From Pseudomicrostroma phylloplanum (lineage: Eukaryota; Basidiomycota; Exobasidiomycetes; Microstromatales), in contig BCHS01000007.1 in the NCBI GenBank assembly GCA_039545275.1, positions 248,001 through 312,000 of the forward strand: DNA of 64,000 nt, read 5' to 3'. The notes under the pieces were generated by a model. That model made no database searches. It saw only the letters and a program-made list of their open reading frames with translations, and had not been told where the DNA came from. A program made the translations under genes and the position numbers. Position 1 is the stretch's first letter, and every line of letters starts with the position of its first letter. This document shows, in pieces, positions 33,321 through 45,296 of this stretch.

Positions 33321-36300
33321 ATGGCGACTCCATCATTGATGCCAGCGGCTGAACTGCAAGCGCCGTACCAGTTTCCGGTGTCACAGGACCAGGTATCTAC
33401 ATCAACCGTAGCTATCCCCGGTGCGCCTGGTCGCGCAGCAAGGTACGACTCAGATCAAGGCCCTCTACCATCCCCTTCAGAACTACTGGAGCCTTTCTCT
33501 GCGACTTGGAACAGCCCTCGTCCAGCACCCGCGCCTCCATCGGGCGGCGTCAAAATTGGCTCCCACAACAAGAGCGCGTCCGAGGGCGCTGTGACAGCTT
33601 CCCAGGCCCCCGGGTCGCAGCAGGACCAGAACACGACTGCCAACGAGAAGCCATGGACCTTTCGCAGGCCCGGCGCCGTCCTGCCCGAATCTCCGCGGGC
33701 TTCGTCTGACCACCCGTCCTCATCTGCCAGCCCCCGAGGATCTGGGTCGAAGTCAGAGAGAAGCCTGTCCGGGAAAATGCCTATCATCCAACCACGAGAC
33801 GAGAGCTTGGGCTGCCTCGCAAGGCAGCAAAGGCGAAGGGAGAAGGGCAAACAAAAGGCAGAGGAGCGTCGTGCTCGGCCCAAAGGCCATGAGGCAGATC
33901 AGCTTGCATTGGAAGCAAAGCGGGGCCAGAATGCATCTGGTCACGTACCGGACGCCTTCCGGTCGGAAGCGACATTTCGACCGACCCCTGCTTCTACCTT
34001 GCCAAGGTCTCTCCGGAGACCAATGCTACCAGCTGCGTATATGCATCAGACCCCAGCACGGATGCCAGAGCATGCTCGTAATCGCAGCCACGGTGATGCC
34101 GATGCATATATGCGATCCCATGTCTCCTCGATGGAACGCGCTCGATCATCGCCGCCGAATCCAGGGTTTCGGCAGTTTCCGCCATCACCAGAGAGCTCGT
34201 TCTCGCGTCCTTTGCTGCCTGCCCGTACTTCATCTCAGCAATCGTATTATCGCGATCGCGACTATCAGGCGGACGAGGGCACGAGTTCTCCCGCTTCACG
34301 GATCTCGCAGCTTGTAAGTGAGGATCACGAAGGCAGCAACACTGCTCAATCCTCCGAGGAAGCAACAAAGCAATCAGAGATCGATGTGATGTTTGCCGCT
34401 GCTGATCACTGCCGCAGGCGGCAAGGCAGTAGAAGTCAACTTGGTGACTTCATGTCACCAGTGCTCGAGCAGAGGGAGAGTACCGATCAACGGCTTTCGA
34501 CTGACATCGCTACGTCTCCCCCACGTAAGCATGGTCTCAGTCGGAGCGTCGATCTACTCCGCAACTACGACGACCCAGACCAGCGAGTGCACTTTGCCGC
34601 AAGTCCACACAAGTTCTCGCCATCGCCTCACATGCAGCGAGCTGCATCTAGCCCTTCCAACCATGCTGTACAGTTCCAGAATAGCCATAGTGCTAGTGTC
34701 CTCGATCGTAAGTACGGCCTTTCACTGGACACAGATGCAGACACTGCCAGCAAAGCCTTTGGTATGGGTTCCCTCTCTGCCGGCTTCAAGAGAAAACCGA
34801 CGTGGGCGCGCCCCACGAGAACGGCTTCTATGAGTGCGGCCGCAGGCGCCGAGAACCCGTCAGGCCAATTATCATTCGACAATCCGTGGGCATTGAGTCC
34901 AAAACAGGTAGCTCGGGCTGAGGCTGCTGCTGCTGCTGCTGCTACGCAAGAGAAGGCAAGATTCGGGTCTGCCGCACCTTTGATGGGTAAAGATCGATGG
35001 TTCCATCTGTGGACCGCCACAAAAGGTCTCGCGACTCGTCCAAAGATCATTGGAGCTAATGGTCTGAGTAGAGGCAAGTCTGTGGACGCCGAGCAGAGCG
35101 ACGATGACGACCTTTTTGGCAGCATCTCAGACTATAGGGTCCGTCGACCTTCGGAGCAGAGCTCGCTTCATGCGCCCTACGACAGCCTAGTTGTCAGTCA
35201 AGGTCTCCCGGCGGCTAGGCCCCGTCGGTCTACTGACCCTGCCGTGAGACCAATCTTGGTGCTTCCAGATGTCGAGAGTGGACCAACATCGCCTCTTCTG
35301 GCCCCTCGCACGCCTCCAAGCCGCAAAGCAGTTCCTTCACCCTCCGGAGGCTCTCTCGCTGTACCTTCCTCTCCTTTGCCGAGGAATCTTCCAGGGCAGC
35401 ATCACCGGCGATACGATATCGAACCCGATTCTCCAGTGGTACCGGCGGTGTGGCGTTCGGATGCAGAAGCTTTCGACAATACTCCACAACCTTCTCCGAC
35501 GGTCCTATCTCCGACGCTCTTCGAAACTGTTGACGAAGACGAGAGCGAGAACCAAGCAGACACCGACGGTGGTGACGATGTGGAAGAAATGATGACAGTC
35601 ATGAGAACTGGCTCGGTGGCGCCTGAGAGGTCCGTAGGTGCCGTGCAAAATGTCAATGTCGTCAACGGCAAGCCAGGGCAGGGTAACGAGGATCAGAGAG
35701 CAGTCTCTAGGGTAGCGGCGGTGGCTCACACTGGGGAGGACCAGCCCGACTTCTTCGAGTCGAACGCTGCTCAAATGGACCGTGAAGGCGAAGTCGCAGA
35801 CACCGCGGATCCCAACACCCACCCCGCGGATGATGCTACAGTCGACGTTGCTTCCCTCCTTGCCGCCCACAAGAACAAGCGGGAGAGCACCGGTACTCAC
35901 GAAGTGCGAGAGCTACAAACGAAGTCGACGCAAGAGAAGACAAGCGAGTCGCTCGTGAACGTTGACGACGATGAGCCATCTTTCCTCGAGTCCTTTGTGC
36001 GTGATGGCGATGCGTCGTCGGACGAGGAAGAAGGAGATGTCACCGCTACACAGGCCGAGCAGGAGGAGAGCGAAGATGGGAATCACAGCTGGCTGCGTCC
36101 TGCCTCACAATCCTCCAGTGCATCAAGCAACACTCGGGTTCTGTCGATCGGCTCGCTACTCAAACTCAGCGAGCACGAAACCATTCAGGAAGAAGACGAG
36201 TCGCGAGATGTGCAACACGAGTCTCCCGCTTGGGATGGAGACATCATCTTCCGACCTTCCCCGAACCCGTCGTCTCTGGACAAGGCCACCTTTCCCAACC

Positions 36301-37295
36301 GCCAAGCGAGCAGTAGCGACGGTCACAGCAGCGGCTTGAGTCAACAGTCTTTCAACCACCCGTACAGCTTCGGCTCTACTTCCTCACCGCCTACAGAGAC
36401 CTCCAGCACAGATCGCTTCAGATTCCCCCGCCCACCAAGCGAGAAGCCTCAAAATATGGCGCGCATCTCCATGACTCGTCAGATGTCGGACGAGGAGAAC
36501 ATTAATCCCAATACAAAGGGCAGTAACAGCGTCGACGACGAGAAGGCCGACTCTGTCGACGGCTTGGCGTCACACAATCGTCGTGACCTTCATACATCGA
36601 ACCCTTCCATCTCCTCGCAGTCTTCCGACGCCACTAATCTCAGTCACTTTGGTTTCCCAAGCCTGCTCGGCTCAGAGGCTAGCAGAGACGCCTCGCAACG
36701 ATTGTCGTCCTCTTCCTTTTCCCCTTCAAAAAGGACCAGCGTCTCGACGCCCCTGGCAGTCATCGGAGGTGCAGGAAGCAAGCGACTCTCCAACTCCTAC
36801 CTCAACGGGCCTTCCTGGACAAGTCCTCCTCGAGCGGCTCCCAACGGCAGCGATGACCTCCGATCACGCACCGTCGTCTCGCCAGTCAGCAACGGCGCAA
36901 TCCATGCCGCTCCGCCCTTGGCATCGTACGTGCGCCATCGTCCTACCTTTTCCAACGACTCTTCCAGCTCGTCCAATTTCCTGCACAGCGAGATCCCGCA
37001 GAAGCAGGAAGAGGGGAACGCACAGGAGGTCGTAGTCGACGACGAGAAAAAGGAAGCGAGTGGTGAGGAGCGGGCAGCCAGTAATGGAGAGGTCAAGCCG
37101 GTAGACGGGGCTGTGGGAGCGCAGAGCGTGGGACATCGTCGCTTGAAATCTTCCATCGACATGCTCGAGAAAGCGGGAATGTCGCGAATCGATGAATCGG
37201 ACGGTAACGCTGGCGTTACTGGCCTCGGCCTGAGGACCTCCATCGATAGAGACTGTGACGAGGGAGAGGACGAAGGTTGGGATGGAGGAGATTAG
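33321..37295 (+). CDS. Large disordered Ser/Pro-rich protein, unrecognised
   Basis: A single exon; the ATG at 33321 (GATCATGGCG context) gives 1324 aa. I do not recognise a domain. Composition is Ser/Pro/Arg-rich with an Ala run near residue 535. It has many basic Ser/Pro sites resembling CDK or PKA targets. There are several short hydrophobic-acidic motifs, QPDFFES and EPSFLESFV (about 805-900), and a conserved-looking block around FKRKPTWARPTRTASM to KDRWFHLWTATKGLATRPK (490-580). The codon pattern supports coding, and no other strand gives a comparable frame. It could be a polarity, cytokinesis or signalling scaffold, but that is a guess from composition only. It converges on the 446-aa gene. 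Confidence 0.72.
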   Translation: MATPSLMPAAELQAPYQFPVSQDQVSTSTVAIPGAPGRAARYDSDQGPLPSPSELLEPFSATWNSPRPAPAPPSGGVKIGSHNKSASEGAVTASQAPGSQQDQNTTANEKPWTFRRPGAVLPESPRASSDHPSSSASPRGSGSKSERSLSGKMPIIQPRDESLGCLARQQRRREKGKQKAEERRARPKGHEADQLALEAKRGQNASGHVPDAFRSEATFRPTPASTLPRSLRRPMLPAAYMHQTPARMPEHARNRSHGDADAYMRSHVSSMERARSSPPNPGFRQFPPSPESSFSRPLLPARTSSQQSYYRDRDYQADEGTSSPASRISQLVSEDHEGSNTAQSSEEATKQSEIDVMFAAADHCRRRQGSRSQLGDFMSPVLEQRESTDQRLSTDIATSPPRKHGLSRSVDLLRNYDDPDQRVHFAASPHKFSPSPHMQRAASSPSNHAVQFQNSHSASVLDRKYGLSLDTDADTASKAFGMGSLSAGFKRKPTWARPTRTASMSAAAGAENPSGQLSFDNPWALSPKQVARAEAAAAAAATQEKARFGSAAPLMGKDRWFHLWTATKGLATRPKIIGANGLSRGKSVDAEQSDDDDLFGSISDYRVRRPSEQSSLHAPYDSLVVSQGLPAARPRRSTDPAVRPILVLPDVESGPTSPLLAPRTPPSRKAVPSPSGGSLAVPSSPLPRNLPGQHHRRYDIEPDSPVVPAVWRSDAEAFDNTPQPSPTVLSPTLFETVDEDESENQADTDGGDDVEEMMTVMRTGSVAPERSVGAVQNVNVVNGKPGQGNEDQRAVSRVAAVAHTGEDQPDFFESNAAQMDREGEVADTADPNTHPADDATVDVASLLAAHKNKRESTGTHEVRELQTKSTQEKTSESLVNVDDDEPSFLESFVRDGDASSDEEEGDVTATQAEQEESEDGNHSWLRPASQSSSASSNTRVLSIGSLLKLSEHETIQEEDESRDVQHESPAWDGDIIFRPSPNPSSLDKATFPNRQASSSDGHSSGLSQQSFNHPYSFGSTSSPPTETSSTDRFRFPRPPSEKPQNMARISMTRQMSDEENINPNTKGSNSVDDEKADSVDGLASHNRRDLHTSNPSISSQSSDATNLSHFGFPSLLGSEASRDASQRLSSSSFSPSKRTSVSTPLAVIGGAGSKRLSNSYLNGPSWTSPPRAAPNGSDDLRSRTVVSPVSNGAIHAAPPLASYVRHRPTFSNDSSSSSNFLHSEIPQKQEEGNAQEVVVDDEKKEASGEERAASNGEVKPVDGAVGAQSVGHRRLKSSIDMLEKAGMSRIDESDGNAGVTGLGLRTSIDRDCDEGEDEGWDGGD

Positions 37296-37444
37296 AACTT
37301 AGAAGTCGGGAAGAAAGTGGATTAGAATGACTTGGCAGCTGTCTCGTAGACGGCCTTGACGATCTTCTATTTGCATCGGTACATTTCAAAAAGGCAACGC
37401 TCGCGTCTCAATACCAATACCTTGCTCCAATGCTTTCGATCTAT

Positions 37445-38785
37445 TCATTGAGATGTATGGGAGATGGGCGGACGACATAACAAGAAGCCTCCTCCACCTC
37501 GTATCGCCTGCTCTCTCCTTTGCTGCTTCTCGGCTTTCCTCGAAGGTTCCGTCTGTTCCTCCGTCGTTGGCCTCTCTTCTGATGGCTTCTGTTTCCTCTT
37601 GGCCTTCCTTTTGCGCTTGCTCACAGTCCGAAGCAGTCCCAATGGTTCCAAGAGCAGTGTTGCATCTTGCTGTGCCGCCGACTCTCTGCTTTCCAGTGCA
37701 TTCTGGCTCAGCAGGTCGTGTGCGGATGGGTCTGGCAAGGCTGGTGCAGACACAGTCGTACCGTTATGCTCGGGTCCTGCGTCTTCTGTCGCTCCTTGAT
37801 CTCCTGCCTCAGAGCCCAGAGCACGCTTGACCTTTTCCCTCGTCTTACTTAGCGCACTCTTCCTGCGTTGTAGTTCCACCATGCCGAATGAGCCCCTCTC
37901 AAGATCCCGCTCGAGAAGGCCGAGTACCTCCTCGTGGCCCATGGGCCTCTTTCTCTCCTTCTTGCTGCTAGCCCGCATCTGCCTTGCCGAATGCTCCATC
38001 GCGAGAGAGTAGAGCAGAGCGTCCAAATGTGCTTGAACACCTAGCGCGATGGGATTGAGCAGGGTATCCGAGAGAATGTTGCTCTCTCCTCCTTCACCTC
38101 CGAGGTTGGCCACCGACGACAGAGAGGGTTGAGAGGCACTGTCCGAATCTTGAGAAGGGGGTCGAGGCTTTGCTTGTATAGCCAGATCTTCGTCCTCAGA
38201 GAACTCAAGCGATGAAGCTGAGCGGGATGATATTGGAGACGTTGGCGAAGGCGAGCTGGCCGATGGGGCTAACGGGGATGCGCCAGACTGCGCTGAGGGT
38301 ACAGGCTCACCACCTTGGTCAAGATCAGATCCGCCCTCTGGCGCTGGAACCGCCGTCGATTGCATCTTTGTCTTTCTCTTCCGCTCTTGCAAGAATTGTT
38401 GAGCGATCCTCTGCACCTCGCCGTATAGACTTGCCTCGAGACTTGGGCTGGAGCCAGCTCTGATTCTCACTTGCCCTTGCCCTTGCCTTTGCTCCTCCGC
38501 TACGAAGTGGGGCCATCGGGTCAGACGAGCACTGGAAGGATACAGTACTTTCTTACTGGGGCAACTTGATGTGGCATGCTGCTCAGGAGCGCGAGAGGAC
38601 GACGCTAGTGCTGATTCGGCCGAGAGTGCTCGAAGCCGATCAGCAGACGCCTTTTGCTGGTTGGCTGGAGGCTCGCCATATTCATCGCTGTGATCGCTGT
38701 TGCTGCTGCTGCTGCTGCGCCCTTCACCTCTCGGATGACCCCTCCTGCGCTTCCTGGTCGGTGGAGACGACGGCGTGGTGGACAT
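37445..38785 (-). CDS. Unrecognised 446-aa protein, probably nuclear
   Basis: A single exon on the minus strand. The N-terminus is very basic (TRKRRRGHPRGEG) followed by a Ser run encoded by a GCT-rich repeat near 38698-38718. The middle has a possible folded segment (about 240-340): NPIALGVQAHLDALLYSLAM, then KKERKRPMGHEEVLGLLERDL and MVELQRRKSALSKTREKVKRAL, predicted helical. The C-terminus again is basic (SKRKRKAKRKQK) and ends SHTSQ. Two basic stretches suggest nuclear location. I cannot match it to a family; a transcription or chromatin subunit is possible. It starts 235 bp from, and diverges from, the phosphatase-thymidylate synthase gene. Confidence 0.62.
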   Translation of the reverse strand: MSTTPSSPPTRKRRRGHPRGEGRSSSSSNSDHSDEYGEPPANQQKASADRLRALSAESALASSSRAPEQHATSSCPSKKVLYPSSARLTRWPHFVAEEQRQGQGQVRIRAGSSPSLEASLYGEVQRIAQQFLQERKRKTKMQSTAVPAPEGGSDLDQGGEPVPSAQSGASPLAPSASSPSPTSPISSRSASSLEFSEDEDLAIQAKPRPPSQDSDSASQPSLSSVANLGGEGGESNILSDTLLNPIALGVQAHLDALLYSLAMEHSARQMRASSKKERKRPMGHEEVLGLLERDLERGSFGMVELQRRKSALSKTREKVKRALGSEAGDQGATEDAGPEHNGTTVSAPALPDPSAHDLLSQNALESRESAAQQDATLLLEPLGLLRTVSKRKRKAKRKQKPSEERPTTEEQTEPSRKAEKQQRREQAIRGGGGFLLCRPPISHTSQ

Positions 38786-39017
38786 TGCTCACGCCTAGCC
38801 TTCCTGTGCGCTCGATGGCCTGCCCATACCAAGGGTACGAGACAATCGGGCGGAGCAGAGGCCAGAAGAAAGAGGTGGAGGCCCAGCTCCGCTCCGACGC
38901 GTCCGTGGTCCACGAGGCGCGGCGAGCGGGTAGAGAGGCTCAGATGCCGTACCGCTAACTTCTTCCTACCGAGCTCATTGCACCTCACATCTCGTGCCCG
39001 TGATCACCTCCTCTTAG

Positions 39018-40972
<1,955 letters not shown>

Positions 40973-41149
40973 AGAAGCAGCTGCTAGATGTTGTCTTGTC
41001 ACGCACGCAGGTCTTTCTGATGACTGACGTAGATTGTCTTGAAGATTCTAGGATTCTTACTCTTGTAAGGAGGTATGATACAGTGCAATATAGACAACAG
41101 CATCTTGTCTCATCTCATCTCGTCCCATGTCATCTCACCCCACCTCACC

Positions 41150-43039
41150 TCACCTCCTAACCAGCCCGCTACGCGGCTGCCAAATCCCTCTCGGCTCCTC
41201 GCCATCTTCTATCACCACGAAGCTCGCCTCACCACCACAGCAAATCGACTCGACGTGTCCTCTGTCGCCAAGCCAGCGACCGAGGTCCAGCTCAACCGGG
41301 CGTCGGACACGCCGCACAATGTCCTGCCCTTGCCACCCCTCTCCTTCTTGCTCTCCTCCTCCAGCCTCCTGAGTTTGAGTGTTGGCGCTGCCGGCTGCCG
41401 GCACCTGGGAAGCCCCACTTCCACTGCCACCTCCGTCCCTCTCCCAGCTGCCCAAGCCGAGCGAACCGCCGTTGGCGTCGAGACCCCAGACAAAGACGCG
41501 TCTGCCGTCAGAGGACTGAGCCATGACCGAGTCGAGGGAGACGCTCAGCGAAGCAATGGAGGGCAGACCCTGAATGCGGTGTAGCGCGCTATCCCCTCTT
41601 CGACCCGTTGGGCCGAAGCCTGAGCTGAAGACGCGGCCAGAAGCTGTAAGACGACAGGGATGTGGGAGAAAGTTCAGTATCAGTTGGCACGGAGGATCTG
41701 ATTCGACATTCCCACAGTCTTGATTCTCAGTCAAAATAATGATTAGCGTGTTTCGGGCGTCTTCAGCACTGGAACTGCCCACCGGCGGGTCTACGAATAC
41801 CCTGCCAGGGGCTTGCCTCTACTGGCCCCGGCTTTCACATCTTCGAATCTACGGGTTTGTTTTCGAGCTGAAGCGAAGACTCACAGTCTAGGATGAAGAG
41901 CGCGCTTCCGGCGATTTTGACGTCCTTGATGGTACTGTCCCCCAACGACTGCCTGACAGGTTCGGTCACGTCTGTGGGGACGGAGAGTTGATCCTCCGCC
42001 TCTACTAATGCCTGTCCGTATTCGGTGTTGCCCCAAACGAACAGGGTGGAGGGACCCCAGGCGGCGGAGGTGTCTCCACCTGCTGCGAGACGCAAGGGCG
42101 CAGGACTATGTGATATCTCGACCTCTCCAAAGGCGGATGAGTAGCCGAATTTTTCGGCCGTTCGTCCTAATTGGCCATCTCCGTTCACTGGAGCAATACA
42201 CGCGAAGAGAATATGCATTCGTTCAGAAGTGCCGCAAAGTGGGTAGCGGAGCAGTCTGTACTCACTGCCGGTGGACAAGACGCAGCCTGAACTCTGACCT
42301 TCTGGGTTGTGCAGTAGCAATACCGCGTGGTCTATGCCAATCGCAAAGGACGCAACAGCATCTCTGTCATTGCCCTCCTTTGCCAGCTTATTCAGTAAGA
42401 CTTGGCGGGGCGCAGGGAAGATGTGCAGCTGTGGCTCCGATTCGTATGGGAGGGACGCTTCGCCGAGGCCGAGCTGCCCGAGTGTATTGTCTGTATGGGG
42501 AGCAAGGAGGTCGTTGATCAACATATAGCATATTAGGTCGGATCCTGCAGCGCGCCTAACTCACTGCCGCATGCGAAGAGATCAGTAGCCCTACCCTCCT
42601 TGTTGGAGGTGACGATGAAAGATTGACTGGGGCCAGCGTGGACGGAGTGGATGCCTCCCTGACCCGAGAAGCCCGGCCGAATGAGCCCAAACGTCGCTTC
42701 CTGCGAAGAGAAGCCCAGACCGAGCTGGGCGTGGGTGTTGCGCCCAATGGCCAAGATCCTACTCAGACCTTCTCTGGTCGAGTAAGGGAGCAGCGAGTGA
42801 CCCCGAGTGGAGGATGAAGACGGAGGCAGAAGGGTGATGCCGCTATCAAAGTCCTCTGCTGCGCCCGCTGCGAAGAAGAGGTCCGGGTCAAAGGGCGCAA
42901 AGGTAGAAGTGCTCTGGTCCAGCAGCGTACCTGACCAGAGGAGATGCTGCACCCTCTGCCGCGGCGTCGTTGTAAAGGCGCGCCGACAGCTCAAACGACT
43001 CGGCGACAGCCTCGTCGGCCGTATCCAGGCGGCAAGCAT
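41150..43039 (-). CDS. Mitochondrial RCC1-like repeat protein
   Basis: Four exons, 43039-42565, 42490-42266, 42187-41885 and 41643-41150, give 498 aa. The start chosen at 43039 opens MLAAWIRPTRLSPSRLSCRRAFTT, a strong mitochondrial presequence; the frame also extends 41 codons upstream. RCC1-type repeats follow: SRILAIGRNTHAQLGLG, ACGNNTLGQLGLGE, STGMNGDGQLGRT, LFVWGNTEYGQAL, VFSSGFGPTG, and FVWGLDANGGSLGLG, consistent with a seven-bladed propeller. Mitochondrial RCC1-like proteins (yeast Fmp25, animal RCC1L) act in respiratory-complex or mitoribosome assembly; which role applies here is unknown. Intron 3 is 241 nt, longer than most. A Gly/Ser/Gln insert (GSGSGASQVPAAGSANTQ) lies in the last blade. 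It diverges from the questin-oxidase-like gene. Confidence 0.85.
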
Positions 43040-43436
43040 CTCAGCGCCGTTGGATGGAGCCAGACGACATTGACCGAGGAGCCATGTCGCACTCGAGTAC
43101 ATAAGCGCAAGTGGCACCAAGCCGAAGAAGATGTCCAAGGCGGAAATGAGGCGCCGCGGCAAAAGCAGCCGTGTGGAGGAGCATGGACCGTGCCGAGGAG
43201 GTGAATGACAGCTCTACAATTGCCACTGCTGCTGCTCAGCATTGCACCCTCTGCTTGCCACCACCATCGATGCAAGCACTGCGGTGACAACAAGACGAGG
43301 CAGAATTGGTTACAGCCCGCACACCGCCAAGAGCGCTATCATCATCACCAGCTGGCTCTCGTTGCGCCGAGCCACCAGGTGCAAGGGCCTCTGCAGCGCT
43401 TCTAATCCAGCTCCCTCATCCACACTGGCAGCCAAG
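43040..43436. promoter_or_regulatory. Divergent promoter region, RCC1-like / questin-oxidase-like
   Basis: 397 bp between the two chosen starts. Both neighbouring frames extend some way into it, so one or both starts may lie further out. No motif, RNA gene or repeat stands out. Confidence 0.4.
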
Positions 43437-45006
43437 ATGCCTGGCCGCATCTCCTTGCCTCTTCCCTCACTACTGCGAAGCAGCTTCCCTCCATACGATG
43501 CACAATCTGCCCGAGCAGCTCAGGATGTGCTAGACCGCAACCATCACACCTATCACGTCTTCTTCAATGAGAAAGGATTCCACAATCATGCTGCGCATCA
43601 TATCCTTGCAGCCTTCCAGCTGGGATGCGCCCCTTCGAGCTTTGCGCAGCATCTGAAGAAAGCAGAGGAGTACCTGCTCAATCCGGACTGGAAGCTGCAT
43701 CGCAATCCGACGGATGAAGGGGCGAGGGGCCAAATCGAACAGCACAACTGGACGCAGCACCTGGGCAAGCATGAATGGTACTGGCCATATCTTGACTTTT
43801 TCGAAGGTCAGATCAAAGCAAAGGGCGGCGCTGCTTGTCTGGAAGAGTATGTCTTCGGTGAGAAGGCTAATGAGGAGCACGCCACCATGCTCGGCCGCTT
43901 CATCGGTGGAGCTCTTCACCCTCTCATCCACACTGGCTACGGTTTCGAATTCGGACTGGACGGCATTGTCGCCGAGGGTGAGTATACGAGCTGTCCCATC
44001 CGGGAAGGGTAAAGCGCTGACAAAGCAATTGCTAATGTATCTACCGTTGCGTACAGGCCTCGCAATGGCCGCCATGACGGAGCCACGCTTCGCCGCAGTC
44101 CTGCCGCCTCATCCGACTGGCAACAAGACCGCTGCCACCAGTGACGGCGGTAGTGCCGCCAACGGCCTGAAGGCGGATGGGTCTCCGTCTCTCTTCTCCA
44201 TCCTGTCGCTTGCATACGCCGATAAACGCCTGGACATATCCCATCACTCCGACGATGACAAGTTCGCCCCGCTTCTCGAGCCTAAAGCAGCGGCATTGCT
44301 CGACGAGTACACCTCCCGATGGCGCATCAGCGAGGATGACGTGGCCCATCCTGACCTCTTGACAGTCCGAGGAGGCTCTGCTGGCAAGTGGACAGAGCTC
44401 ATATGGATCGTTGTTCTGCTGCTCGGAGCAACCTCACGACCCGGAAAGCAGCTGCGTCACGACTTCTTCCTCATGCACGCTCACAATGCGACACTCTTTC
44501 TACCTTCACTTTTGCCGCAATTGACCATTGTGAATCGCATAAAGCTGCTGGACGCCATGTGGCGCACCGTCTTCACCTACTGGGTCGCTAGGGGCCGCCC
44601 TGTATTCTACATTGCGGACACACTCTATCAATCGACAGCCGAGCCGGTCAAGCCCCGCACATCTCAGGAAAGCAGCCAAGACAGCTCTGCAAGACCCAGC
44701 GCATGGTACGACATAGCCTCAGCTGCCGCACAGCACAACGACGAGCATGCAATGAAAGCGCTCCGAAGCTTGACCCATTTTGCCGAGCATCTCTCCCACA
44801 CGCCAGCTGGGACCTTTACCCTCCCCTCCGGCATCAGGGATGCCGTGCAAGGGCGAGAAGTCTTCCCTGGTTTGGAGCTCCTGGATGGGACCGCCTTCAT
44901 TAGGACTGCCGGCCAGCTTTTGCAGAATCAGGGCTGGCCTGGCGAAGAGAAGGAGAATTGGGACTTTGAAGGTCCAGGCTATGATGAGACATGGCAAGAC
45001 GACTAG
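43437..45006 (+). CDS. Questin-oxidase-like (DUF4243) protein
   Basis: Two exons, 43437-43977 and 44057-45006, intron 79 nt, give 496 aa. The questin-oxidase/AflY-type fold is suggested by DRNHHTYHVFFNEKGFHNHAAHH near residue 35, NWTQHLGKHEWYWPYLDFFE near 115, GGALHPLIHTGYGFEFG near 160 and FFLMHAHNATLFLPSLL near 345. Fungal members catalyse Baeyer-Villiger or ring-opening oxidations of anthraquinone-type polyketides (GedK, AflY) without a flavin motif, but many copies lie outside clusters with unknown substrates. No polyketide synthase or tailoring gene is nearby here, so a lone housekeeping or detoxification role is as likely. A Pro/Ser/Gln insert near residue 390 (KPRTSQESSQDSS) looks lineage-specific. 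Confidence 0.85.
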
Positions 45007-45296
45007 GCAGTCGCACTCAACCTGTCAAGACAAGGGTTATACCCGGTTCACGCCCTTGACGATATGCCTGATCGCGAAGCTACTGGTCAGGCAGAGGCCT
45101 TGTACGTGTACAGAATCAATGAGTCAAAATCGGCAATAGTGCGTAATGGATACATGATGATGGATGGGATGGGAAAGGCTTCTGCTAGCCTTGGCTCGAA
45201 ACAATTGTACTATCTTCTTGAGGGATGTGCCAACACGACGCACACATGATGGCTGGCATTGGCACCGCTGGAGGGACGCTAGGCCATGCTAGACAT

